A stretch of 64,000 nt of DNA, taken from NCBI GenBank assembly GCA_013399855.1, contig VXAY01004337.1:1150068-1214067 (forward strand). Direction: 5' to 3'. Position 1 is the stretch's first letter. Each line of letters starts with the position of its first letter. The notes beneath the pieces were generated by a model. The model did no database searches and was not told the origin of the DNA. It worked only from the letters and a program-made list of their open reading frames with translations. The DNA comes from Oxyruncus cristatus. Its lineage: Eukaryota; Chordata; Aves; Passeriformes; Cotingidae. Of the stretch, positions 25,401 to 37,225 are shown one piece after another. Made by a program: the position numbers and the translations under genes.

Positions 25401-28400
25401 CAGAGAATTTTAACAGCCCATGTTCTACCTGGTTAGATGGCATGAATCAAATGTGTGCATCCACTTGGCTTATTGTGGCTCCTCCAAAAGGAAGCATGTA
25501 ATGCTCTAAATAATATATTGTGTGGATGCCTTTTGTTTGGGAGCCAAAAGATAAAACTGTAGAAGCCCATGGAAACCAGGTAGAATGTTAGCATGGAGTG
25601 GGCTGGCACTTTGAGGTCAACATTTGTTTTGCAAATGCACCTTGGCTGGGTGTAAAAAAGCACATCTGGTCTCTTCATTGCTGCCCTCAGCTGTTGCACA
25701 GCAGTGTTTGGGTACAGGGAAGAGGGCCTCATGCTTCTTAATTTAAGCAGTACAAAATTGTGTCTGGAGGAAAATTTCAGATTTCCGAACTCAACTTATT
25801 AAGAGCTGAATTTTGACCTACTTTCAGATTGCAGAGACCTCGGGAGACATAGTATCTGGATACAGAAAATAAGAACAATATTTCCAGGAAAGTTTTTATA
25901 CATTTTTTCAGCCTGAAGGTTTCCAAGCATTTTACGAGCCTTTATTAATTAACACTAACAACATTCCTGTGAGAAATGTGTTATCCCCGCTCTGTGCTAG
26001 TAATGACATCAGAGATGACACCAGTGGAAATCTGGGGAGGGAGGAAGAAGATGGCACCACATAGGGACAAGGCTCAGAGAATTCCCATTTCTCCCTCATC
26101 TCTCCTGTGAACATAGACATACTATGGATTCTGTATATATAGACAGGGGAATTGGGAGTTGAGGCTAATGCTGTATGCAAGGGCTTGTAAAAGTATCACT
26201 ATGAGTTACTGTTCTTATTAAAAAGGGAGTGAGTTAGTCTAAGGTAATTTCAACACACCAGAGAGAAAGGACAAATATCTGGTGAGCCAGAAGTGGTTGT
26301 TTTCAGGCATTGGTTCAATGAGCACTCAGGCTATAGGCAGGTTCTGGTGGACTGTAGCAGCTACTTATGGATGCATCTTTCTAAGCACCTAACTCCCTCA
26401 GTTAATGTTAAACATGTACAAATGGGTGTCTAGGTCGAGTTATACATTTAGGCTTCCTCTGTAGTTAACACAGAGTCTTTCGTAGTTTTAATGTAAGTGT
26501 CTAAAATACTTCAATCCTTTAGAAGTGCCCAGCTTTTCACACCAATTTTACTGTGGGACTCTGAAAGACCATTTTTTTAACAGCTCAAGTTAGTTGGGAT
26601 GAATGTGAGAGCAGGAAAAGGCCTGGATATTCCCAGTGAGGGGACAGAAAAATGTCCTACTGGCTATTAACTGTGTGAGGACCGTTGTTTTGGGGACTGG
26701 ACAAATAAACTATATTTACACACAAGCACACAGACACCAGGTTGCCTTAGGCAGCAAAAAGGCCGCAAGCTCATGTTGGCTTCATGGAAGGAGATGATGG
26801 ATGAGTGCAGAGAGATACATCAGGAACAACACTTGCAACACATATTAATCTTACTGAAACTTGGTATGCTGACAGCACTGCTCTTTGTTTTCTGGTCTGT
26901 TCAACTGGGTTTAGTTCAATGGTCATTATTTATGATAGTCTTTACATGCAAAAATCTGTAGCGTTGTATAGCTGGACAGTTTTGTATCTGCTTTTCATTA
27001 TTACTCAACTTCTCTAAACATTGCTAAAATATGTATTAATATATAAATCTTTATTTTATGTTTTTGTAGCCTACATATTACTTTTTATTTGTGCTCTTGG
27101 TCTTCAGATCTTATTAGCATATTTTATATGCTTCTGCTGCCAGGCTTCTTTAGTTCTGCTAATGGCAAAGCCCACTCCTTTTAACCTGTGACAATCCTCA
27201 GATAACTGTATGACATTTTTCCATGGATTTAAAATGTATAAGAAAAATTATACAGATGCCTTGAAAGCACAGCAGGTCAAAATTGTGGCCAAATGGCAGC
27301 AGTATGACTGGAAAAAAGGGCTCCCTGGAAGCTTGTTCCAGAAGAATTTTCTAAAGAAAACAACTCTGAATATAGAGCACACAACACGTTTCCAGAAGCT
27401 GGCAGAAAAAAAGGATTAAACTTTACTAAATCTCTCTCCTGCTTTTAGTCCACAGTTGGCTGCAAAGAAACAGAATTACACCAGCTGTACAATGCAACCT
27501 AATTCCACATAAAATACAATAGCATCAGGCTATGGAGAATTTGAGTCTGACTTTCTTGTGGGCCAGTGGGATAGGATAGCTCTGGTTTACTAAAGCTCAT
27601 GAATCATATATAGACCCTGAAGTTTGGATTTTAGTAAATCTTGCTCTCCCTGAGCTTTTCTGAATTGAAGAATGCCTGACCTTTAGTACTATTAGAACTC
27701 CTCACTTCTGCAGTTCATCTTGTTTTTCACACCACTCATGTAAGTCTTACAGACGGAGGTGTTACTAATCCAAGACAAATGTCTTCTCCTGAGTTTCCCA
27801 GAGTGGGTAAAGCAGTGTTGGTCTCTGAAGGTTGTAAGGCTTCTTCCCCGCTTTTGAAATCTAGACAAAAGCTCTTATGTGTAAGCAAGATGGGGAGAGT
27901 AAGCAATGAGACCTGAAGGCAAGGATGGTTAACTTTTTAATGGTCTATGGCCACTTTGTTTTCCCAACTTCACATTTGGAGGTAGAGCAAGAGCTGTGCA
28001 ACGATACATACCATCCTTCAGATGGAGTCACCAACCCAGCCTGGTCCTACATTTCTCCCTCTTAATTTCTCCTCATACAGAGGAATGCTCTGATATGCTT
28101 GACCTTCCAAAAATCCATGCTCTCCTGGACCACATCAAATAGCAGAGGGTCATGTCTGTGTGGACTGTGTGTCATAGAAAGAGTTGGAGGCCCTTCATTG
28201 CCAGAGCTTCAGGAATATAAATTCCTTTTTGAGCAAATGAAGAGCAAAGCTACATCTGAAGTAATATTTCTATCGAAAATATAAACCTGTCATTGAAGAG
28301 AGACACTTTCAAATCCAGCATCATATTTCTAAAGCAAAAGTTGTTAAAATATTGTAGTTATGTTTTGGAGATATGCTTTAGGACTAGTTTTATAATTCCT

Positions 28401-31400
28401 TTTGTATTTTAATTCCTTTTACCTAAAATGTGCGATTTATGTCTACATTGTATACATGCATATATGTTGCATACATGCAATATGCATTCACTCTGAAAAG
28501 ATATTTCTAAATCATTCTCAATTCCTATGATAGAAGTGGCATGTAGACATACAGCTAAATTAGCATATGAGGGAATTTTGAAGATACTGATTCTCAAAAA
28601 TTGACAATACATTGTCACTCATTCCTACTCGGGTCAAACAAGTTACATAAAACACCAAATACAGTTTAAAAAAGGAACCAAATATAAGCAGTCTTATACT
28701 CCAGGTTCATGCATTCTTATTTCAATTGTCGAGAACTAAAAGCAAAAGGATACTCTATATAATTAAAAATAAATGGAGGTTATAATTGCTTAAAAGATTA
28801 TAGCATAAAATTTTCATGACTGATGTGCTGCAAAATAAAAGAGGGTTTTGCTACACAGAATGTAATGTTGTTTTGCTTGTAGATGCAGCTTGCATTCAGG
28901 CATATCAAGAAACAAGATCATTTAATGGTTTATTCATTCTATTTAACAGAATATATCCATGGCCCATCATCCACATATTCACCTGCTGTCAGCTGCTGTT
29001 GAGCTCTGTAATGAACAGCTGTGGAAAGGGCAAAAAAGTGTACAACAACCTCTGGCTATTTGCATTTAAGATATTTAGTTCTGTGTGAGAAGAATGACAT
29101 GTAATCAACTAGACACATGGGTAAAAATAGCAGACTCCAATTCTGCCTACCATTTTTCTCTCCCCTTAGAGGTGGTTACAAAATTCATGAATTATTCGCA
29201 TTTGACTTTCAGAACAACATGCAAATTTTATAGGGTAAAGGGTTAGATTCTGTCTGCCCTGTTTCTGAGGAGTAACCCGAGAAGGAAAGCCCTGTTCTGT
29301 GTGCACCATGGGAACAAGGCCTGACCTTTACTGTAGATAAAATCTTATTAACAGGTCAGTGATAGAGAGTGATGCCCACACGGCAGGGGCAACACCTTGA
29401 TAAAGAAGCAGATTGAAATAGTAGTGTAGTAACCACTGGAGTTGTACTGTGTTGTAATGGTCTCTCTTGAAGGAGGTGGGGCACCTATTAAAATCTGCAG
29501 GAGGTGTTGTGCAGTGACTCTCAGAGCATCCCTGCTTGAAATGAGATTGCAGCTCTCTGTGGTATGTTCAAATTGTCCTTGAAGATAATGGACTCAGCCC
29601 CATGAAGGCCCTGAGTGACTTTTGAGAGGCTGAGTGCTCCTGGCTCTCCTGGATGCCAGTGGTAGCTGGGATCAAAAGCCGGCCCCTCCAGAAAGCAGGA
29701 AAAGCAGAGACAGAGAGTGGCAGGATCCCGCCTGTGAGTTCTGCTCAGACTTTTCCTATTGGCAACCGAACAATAAGCACGTCTGTTCTCAGATAAAATT
29801 CTCATAGAAGTTGCCAGGCATCCATCAATGGGGAGAATATGAGGCTTAATTTGATACCAATAGCAGTGTTATTTGCAATTATCCACTCCAAGTTAGAAAA
29901 TTGTATTTTAAAAGTTATTTACTGGAAAAAAACAGGAACATCTAGCTCTCCAGTCATAGTCAGTAAAATCTGGCCAAAGGAAATAAATCCAAAATTCTAC
30001 AAACAATAAACAAAGATTCTTTAGTTGTGTACCTTTAAGGTTTCTTCTCAGCTTGAGAGTATTATGGAAATAATGAAAAAGACACTAAGAAAGTGGTGTT
30101 TCATGAGCCACTTTGTAGGAGACCATATGACTTTGATGGTTGAAAAGATTACAGTGGAAGCTTGTAAATACTAGGTGTAACTTCTTAAATACCTTTGAAC
30201 CAGTCAAAATGATGACTAAATCATTTGAAATAAAAATATCAGCTATTACAGAGCATTTGTGGCTTTGCTAAGTAGGAGAAGAACCAGTCTGATCTGAGTG
30301 TTAAAAGCACCAAAAAGAAAAAGGTGGAATAGGTACCTTTCTGCAGTCACTTACACCAAAATGGCTTCATATTTAAAAATGAAATTTTTATACAGATTTG
30401 CAGGATACAGGACAAATCAACAACATTTGGAAAACAGTTGAAATATTTCTCTGGTTAGTTGTAATACTGAGTTTTTGTGAATGTTCCGGTAAAGAGACTC
30501 TGCAGGCATGTGCAGAACTGCATGGACTGCAAAGGTCCTTTTCAGAAAGAGTTGTTGCACTCTTACCAGACTGTGATCTATAAATGGAAAAGTCTAAAAG
30601 CTTTTTGACATGGAATCAGAACAGCAGTGTCTCTTTTTCTCTGTGGTGTGATGCTGAGTGAAACTGAGTCATACTGAGCATCAGTCAGTACCTGTGGGGA
30701 TGAGGATAAAGTGACAAAGGGGAAGGAGACTGAAAGACATCACCACATGCAAGACATGTTTTCTTTCCTTTGGAGGCTCCATGCACAGCATAAGAGTCCT
30801 GCATTTGGTCCCTGTGTCCCCTTCCCATGTGCTGATGATTATACCCTGCTCACTTTTGAAGGATGGTGCCAACCTAAAGTATTTCTTTTGTCTGGTGACC
30901 TCCTGAGCCAGGCACAGCAGTCACCAATGGGGACATGGGCACTCATGTCCTCCTCATTGCCCCATGCTAAAGGGACATAGTTCCAAACTAAAGTTTTAGC
31001 ATCTGGACATCCTCCTCCTGTCACATGGGCTGACAGATCAGATATATCCTTCACCGTGTGAGAGGTGCTGCTTGGTATGTTTGAAAAAAGATCTATAGGA
31101 GGTTGTGCAACATGGGAGGATAATTAGGAGGAAGAACTGAGGATACTCTGCTTGATACTTTGGACAGTTACAGAGCCTGAGAATAGCTCAGTCTGTCTGG
31201 ATAAGAGAAGAAAAGCACAGGCTAGACATTAACTATCTTATAAGCAGGAAATGACCACAATTTAATCAAAAGATCTTTTTTAGTGTGAGTAAGGTAACAT
31301 GAGAGGGTCTGGATATAGAAGTGACTCACTCAGAAGCCCCATCAGATCAGACAATTTAAACTTCAGATATACTGCAAGACTAGCCTCCGAATATTTCTGG

Positions 31401-33913
31401 CTACAAAGATGGAAAAGCTAGAGAAATGGCAAGAACTGTTAAAATGTTAGTTTCTATAAACAGTTTGATATCCAAGTTAACAAAAAGTGCCTGCTAGCTT
31501 TGTTCCCAAACACAACTGCAACCCAGAGCAGAGATGGGATTTAGGGGTTTTGCACCACTCTTCGGCTCCCAGCATAGCCCCCAGGACCTAGGCCCATATT
31601 CACAGCCCTGGGCTCAGAGACTGAAGGACATGAAGCCTGAATAGTGTTCAGTGACATGAACATTTTGCAAACTAAACCAGAAACAATGTGGCCTCAGATT
31701 TGTCTCTCAGGCTGAGAAACCCTCAAAAGCAAAGAAAGGAACTCAAATGGAAACTTGGGACCATATTCCAGCCCCAACGGTTCCTTTGGATGTTTTCCTT
31801 TTATGAGCACAAACATCAGGAAATCAGCCTGGATTCCAGCTGCTGCTCAAAATGTCCATGCTCCCATTGCTTCAGCTCAGACAATTAATATTGCTTAAAT
31901 GTCCCTGCCTGAGGGTGCAATTGGTTTCTTGTCTGGGTTAGAAACTGGACATGAGCTTGGTGCCTCATCTCCATCAAAGACATTTTACTCTCTGTCACCC
32001 TTTTGTTCAGTGCCTATAGAATTATCAATCAGCTGCTAATGGAAAAAACAACCATGCAGGCTGGCCTTCTCTATGCATGGTTCTCCCCTTGCATACCCCA
32101 TCACACCCACCTTTTGTTTAAACATTTGTAGACTAAAACATCCTGTTGAGCCCTGTTCTGTGGGAGAACATATTTGTGAGACAAAGCAATGCTGTGGTCT
32201 ACCAGGAGGTCTATGACTCTCTCAGTGAATTATTCACTACTTTGCTGTGGTCTACATGCCAGGTCACCCGTGTTCAAGCAGAGAATGAAGCATTATTCAT
32301 TATCAAACCTTTGGTTTTCTCTTCTGGGAGGTTGTTCCCCCCACCCCTGTTGCCCTTTCAGGTTTTAACAAGACATCGCATTCTTTCAGACTTCCCCTGG
32401 GCAGCAGTTTTTTGCACTTGCAGACGTACGACAATAATAGATAGAAAGCCAGAGCAGTTGTAAATTGTAGCAGTTAATGTCAAATTGATGGGGCAGTGAT
32501 CAAATGAAGTTCGTAACCACAGAAAGCAACCTGGGGGTGGAATGCTGTTTCAAAGATTGCTAATGATAGGGGTATAAAATCATAAAATAGAAAGCTTTTT
32601 CCACTGTGAAAAGTTGGAAGAATTTATTTGGCTGACCAAAGTTATTAGCAATGTTAGGGTCAGACTTTTATAAGGCATTTAGCACAATTGCTAATCAATG
32701 AGGAAACTGACCAGTCTGTTTTGAACTGCGGGAACAACACCTGCATTGTGTTTCTATTCTTGGACACCCCAAGCGCACCTTTAATGATCTTTAGGTCTTC
32801 TAGTATGGTGCTGTTTAATTAGAAACTGCTGATACAAAAGGAGAGCAGCGGCTGGCTAAAAAGAGCAGTTTTGGAGATTTCAGATCTGCCTTTTAACCAC
32901 CAGCATTAAAGAAACCAAAACAGTGGGCAATGTCACTATGTTAGCACAAGGGCAAACATTTATAGCTCATCAAAGCTGGACAGTATACAGCTGTATCCCA
33001 GCTGTGCTCTCCAACCACAGTGCTAGAATGTCTTAGAGAGGAAAAAAGAGGTTAGATCCATAAAAATATCATAAGATAAATAGGTGTGGAAATACTGTGC
33101 AATTTATGTATGGAAGTGAAAGATGAACAACACAAAGGAGACATGCTTTTATTGATGGATCCTTCTGTATTTTCTTATTTATTTATTAATTTTATGACTT
33201 CTGCTTCAGTTATTGAGAGTAAACTGTTATATGATTTATCATGCTCTCCTTACTCATTTATGCTCAGCTTAGTCAAGAAAGAGCAAAGCCAGAAAAAATG
33301 TTTAGCTTGGAACTGGTCTCTTTTCCCCTCATGGAAGAATAGGGAGAAGGGGAGAAATTAACTTGTAAAATCTAGGTTTGGTTAGAGAGGGGTTAACATC
33401 CTCAGATTCACACAAAGCCTCTAAGCTAGACAAGTCTTGGTTTACTTGTAAGAGGCGCCAGCCTTGGTCATTCAGATGTGTCACCCGAGTCCTTGTAAGT
33501 CCACACCTCACAAAAACATGGCTGGTCTCTTTGCACAGTCACCGTGTTTGGCAAAGATGCAGCCTCAAAGAAATGTCTGGTATAATTCACTACATTCAGT
33601 TGTCCAATTTCTGACGTGATGGAGGACCATGCCAAGCAGTAATTTTTCTTTCACCTCTAGTCTTCCTGCTCCTTCTCTGTTTCCTACTCAGAGGCTCTTC
33701 ACAGCTGGATTTCTGAAGCTGGAAGACACATAGTTTTTTTAGACACATAGACATTGATAAGGTGCTGCTTCACCCTTCAGTCCCCTGATTGCTTTCTTCC
33801 CTGCTCCCAAAGACTTGAGAGCATTAAAAATTTTGCAGTTTGTAGCCCTTTCAATTGAATGACAATCATCTCAACAAATACACCCTTCAAAAACGTACCT
33901 TCCAGTGTTGAGA
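22471..33913. other. Long unique non-coding stretch
   Basis: About 11.4 kb with no supportable gene and no clear CR1, LTR or MIR. Open frames reach about 105 codons (32146-32463) with no domain recognised. Short repeats include a 13-bp pair at 25268/25285 and an ATACATGCA-rich stretch near 28447-28486. A segment near 26380-26580 could be an old interspersed repeat. Confidence 0.55.
25268..25297. repeat. Direct repeat CATTAACCTCAGG with a central palindrome
   Basis: CATTAACCTCAGG occurs at 25268-25280 and exactly again at 25285-25297 (period 17). TAACCTCAGGTTA at 25271-25283 is a perfect 6-bp inverted repeat around a central C. This may be a paired protein-binding site or chance. Confidence 0.7.
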
Positions 33914-33949
33914 TTCAGGCCTTTAAAGGTTTTCAGGTCTTTAAAGCCT
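33914..33949 (+). repeat. Short tandem repeat, 18-bp unit
   Basis: Two 18-bp units, TTCAGGCCTTTAAAGG.. and TTCAGGTCTTTAAAGC.., followed by a decayed partial third (TTAGGCAACTTTA). A local slippage duplication. Confidence 0.75.
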
Positions 33950-34198
33950 TTTAGGCAACTTTAGACATACTACTTGTGGGCTTTGTATTGCCTAAACAGT
34001 ACTCCCGAAAGCCTGCCAGCTCCAGAAGGTTCCTGTGCAAATTCCATTAGATGTTTGTTGTTTTAAGTTAGGTCTTCATATTAGGGAAGAAAAACCACAA
34101 CCCCACTTTTCTCCATTAGTATGTGCTATTAGACATCTGGCTTCTGTGTTGAGAGCATAATACAGATGTTCTGCTGTGTAGGTCTACTTGACTGATAC

Positions 34199-34282
34199 GT
34201 TGCTAGCAACCATTGACGTCGCCTATTAAAAAATAGATCACTGTGAGTCAGCAAATAAGCCGGGGCCAGATGAAAGCAGCTG
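34199..34282. promoter_or_regulatory. Cluster of transcription-factor-like motifs
   Basis: Within 84 bp lie the palindrome GTTGCTAGCAAC (34199-34210, like an RFX X-box without its central spacer), TGACGTC (34214-34220, 7 of 8 of a CRE), TGAGTCAGCA (34244-34253, AP-1 site and MARE half), and E-boxes CAGATG (34267-34272) and CAGCTG (34277-34282). Motif matches are direct observation; enhancer activity is inference. No CpG island or gene start is visible. Confidence 0.3.
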
Positions 34283-35228
34283 GATGGGAGTCAGCTCTGT
34301 ACCATCATTTGAAACAGTATCATCAGTGCTAAATTAGTTGTTGGTCAGTTGGCCAATTTAGTACTGTGGATGCACTGTGGAAATGGACTTGTGAGAACCA
34401 GTATGTTGAGAGACATAAAGATCTGTAACCTGGTTGTGACTTTTGGGAATAGAGAGCAGCAGATTCATTCGGTGCAAAACCTGGAGAATATTCTCCTTCT
34501 GGTAAGTAATTTATACTTTGGCAAAGAATGCTCGAGATCTACAGCATCGGTGACAACAACAAGCTGTCTGCTGCCTGTTGCATCTTTCCATAACAACTGC
34601 TACTGCTGGTGATGTTTTCACAATAAAGAGCTCTGAAACAGATTAAGATGTTGATGTAAGAAGTAGCATTATGCTTGTAATTAATATTCCATTGTTAATA
34701 TTGCACTGAGATGAATGAGTGCAGGTCACATAACAAAGCTGTTGTTTTCATGGTGTTTGCAACATCAGAGAACTTATATTGCTACCTGACATTTTCCTTT
34801 AATGTTAATTATGTTAATGATTTTAATATGCTCAAAATGAAAGCTTAGATTTCTGGAGCAAGAATAAGATGCTGATTGAGAAAGGAGAACAATTATGTTG
34901 AAGCATATGAAGTGATAGTGTGGTATTACAACCCCAGTGAAAATCTTAAGAAGCAAAGCAATTTCAAATGGACCGTGCAGCCCCTGGCTTACTGCAAAGT
35001 GAGATACTAGATATAGAATTTCCAGGTTTTGTATATTTGTTTTTCAAGCCATGTCTTAAAGTGTCTGCAGCTGACCTGTTTTTTCTTAAATGCCGTGCTT
35101 TGTGAATAATTTGGTAAGAATTTTATCAAATAATCCGTTCCATGCTTTGTGAGCACAGAAATCTGGAGTCTTGCAATCTATGAGTGAAAAACATTTCCTA
35201 GAGAACATTCTACTTATTCCTGGTTGCC
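34283..35228. other. Unique non-coding sequence
   Basis: No gene or repeat recognised. An AATAAA occurs near 34622, without any upstream coding sequence to make it meaningful. Confidence 0.5.
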
Positions 35229-35494
35229 TGGTGACAGCACCAGAGGCAATGGGCACAAACTGAAACACAGGAGGTTTCCTGTGAACAACAGAAAACACTT
35301 TTTCTCTGTGAGAGCAACTGAGCACAGGCACAGATTGCCCAGGAAGGTTGTGGAGTCTCCATCTTTGGAGATATTCAAAAGCTATCTGGATGTGTTCCTG
35401 GGCAACCTGCTCTAGGTGTCCCTGCCTGTGCATGTGGGCTTGGACTAGATGACTCCCAGAAGTCCCTTCCAGCCCCAACCATCCCATGATTGTG
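35229..35494 (+). mobile_element. CR1 LINE, 3' end
   Basis: Plus-strand CR1 blocks appear in order: 'agaggcaatgggcacaaac', 'gaaaacactttttctctgtg', 'ttgcccaggaaggttgtgg', 'tctttggagatattcaaaa', 'cctgggcaacctgctctag' and a 'cccttccagccccaaccat' end before CCATGATTGTG. About 265 bp, 5'-truncated. The 143-codon minus-strand frame at 35086-35517 is the antisense of this repeat, not a gene. Confidence 0.93.
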
Positions 35495-37069
35495 CTTTCC
35501 TTTAGGCTGGTTTTCAAGACCCCTTACTACAACAATGTCCATGCCAAAGAACTAGCCGATGGAAGGTGCCCACTGACATTATTAGGATCTCTTGTTTCTC
35601 TTCTTAAGAGAGCATGGGCGGAGTTTGAATAAGCCAAACCGTTCTGTCATATGACCTTCCTTTTCCCCTGGCCTCTTTCCTTTTCAAGCGCTCTTTGTTT
35701 GCTTGCCCCAACTTGTCAGATTTTATTTTGAGATCCTAAAATATTCTGGGAAGGATCTATTTCTCAGATCATGTTTGAACAGCAGGTAGAACTGGACACC
35801 TCTAGTCTGACCAGCTACTGCGAGAAGAGACAGTGATGTTACTAAATGCCACCCTGCTGGGCATATTCTTGAAATCAAACATCTTTGCTAATTAAATGCA
35901 GATCCTAACAATTTTCTCTTTTCCCTTAAAAAAAATTGCTAAAAAGAATTAACCCAGTCTTTTTGCAAAGGCATGTGACTCAGCTGCACTAAATTAGGCT
36001 CAGGTTTGTGCCTCCTAGTCATATTACATCAGGAATCACAGGGACAAGCCCTGTTTTTTTCAGGGCTTAGAGGCTGTAAGAGTACTCACGGAGTTTAGCA
36101 TGAGTAATGAAAGTAAAGCCGTGTTAAAAAGTTCCCTCATGTTGTTACTTGGAAGTTTATTACGATATACCTTGTTTACCTGCTGCAGCCCGCACACCAG
36201 GTTTAGCTCTCAGCAGGAATCCGAAGCCATTTAGTGTGCAGAAGCTGTGAACTGCAGTGACAAACAAAACACTTCTGTTTCATGATTTTATGAAAAGCAA
36301 GGTACTTAAACAGTGACTGAGAGCCTGCTCATCCCTTCCAGATTTTTTTTTTCCAGGCAAATACAAGCATGGAATAGAAAAGCAGAGAAGCAGATCTGAT
36401 GGTCTTTACTTATTGGCAGGCAGGGAAACTGTGTGTTTTCTGTTCATCTCTTTGGTCTTGTTAACCACTGGTTAACCAGCAGGCCAGAACTCATTTGCAT
36501 TCTTGTGTTGCTCAGTGACCCTCAAATGATGTCAGGTAAGAACACCGATTTTTAATTCAAATCTCAATTTTCAAGTATATTTCACATGGTGAGAAATTTT
36601 AACCAGCTACATTGTTTTGCTAAGCAGTGTGGGTTTAGCTGTCTTCTTAATCACCTCTGAAGCAAAAAGTCGCAAAATGCGACTTCACAGAACAATGAAT
36701 ACATGAACGGCTGATCTGCCATACACACCAGAAGTTCCCCATTTGGAGGAAGCATGGAGTAAGAACAGGAAAACATTCTGTGTTTTAAAGATTTAAAAGC
36801 CTACAATAGCAGTGTGATATAGTACACAGCTAATTACTGACTAGTGTACAATAAATTGCTGGTTAATGTGTTGCCATGTTATTTGTTTTACTCATTGTGG
36901 TTTTTTTGGTCCTTAGGAGCCCATCACAATAGGCACACATGAGACCCGTTAGTGACTTTATCATTAGTCCAGGATCCTCAGGATCTAGGAAAGCACTACC
37001 CACCTGGTAATACCAAGGGGTGAGAGGTGTCAGCGTCAAGACCTCCAGCTGGTATAACTGGTCACAGAA
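35495..37069. other. Unique non-coding sequence
   Basis: No gene recognised. Contains a CpG-bearing palindrome at 36667. The stretch 36908-37000 vaguely recalls an old amniote SINE ('aggagcccatcacaatagg'), not called. Confidence 0.5.
36667..36685. repeat. Perfect 8-bp inverted repeat with two CpGs
   Basis: AAGTCGCA and TGCGACTT are exact reverse complements separated by AAA. Two CpG dinucleotides survive in otherwise CpG-poor sequence. Could be a symmetric protein-binding site; too short for an RNA gene call. Confidence 0.75.
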
Positions 37070-37225
37070 GCAGAGAAACCTTTCACAGAGCTCCAAGAAT
37101 TTGCAGTTGCACATCCAGGGAGTAAACAACTTACCTGAGGTTGCACAGAAATTATGGTGGCCCAGCTGGGAACCAAATTCACCTCTTCGAATTGCAGGCT
37201 CAGGTTCAGTCTCCTCACCTGCCTG
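37070..37225 (-). mobile_element. MIR SINE relic
   Basis: The plus strand matches the reverse complement of the MIR core: 'aacttacctgaggttgcaca', then 'cccagctgggaacc', a TTCGAA trace and 'ttcagtctcctcacc'. MIR is an ancient tRNA-derived SINE shared by amniotes, and bird copies are strongly decayed, as here. Ends are approximate. Confidence 0.7.

Noticed and set aside
34220..34240. Possible MEF2 site (CTATTAAAAAATAG)
   Set aside because: The spacing is too long for the CTA-W4-TAG consensus.
35086..35517. 143-codon minus-strand frame
   Set aside because: Antisense of the CR1 copy at 35229-35494.
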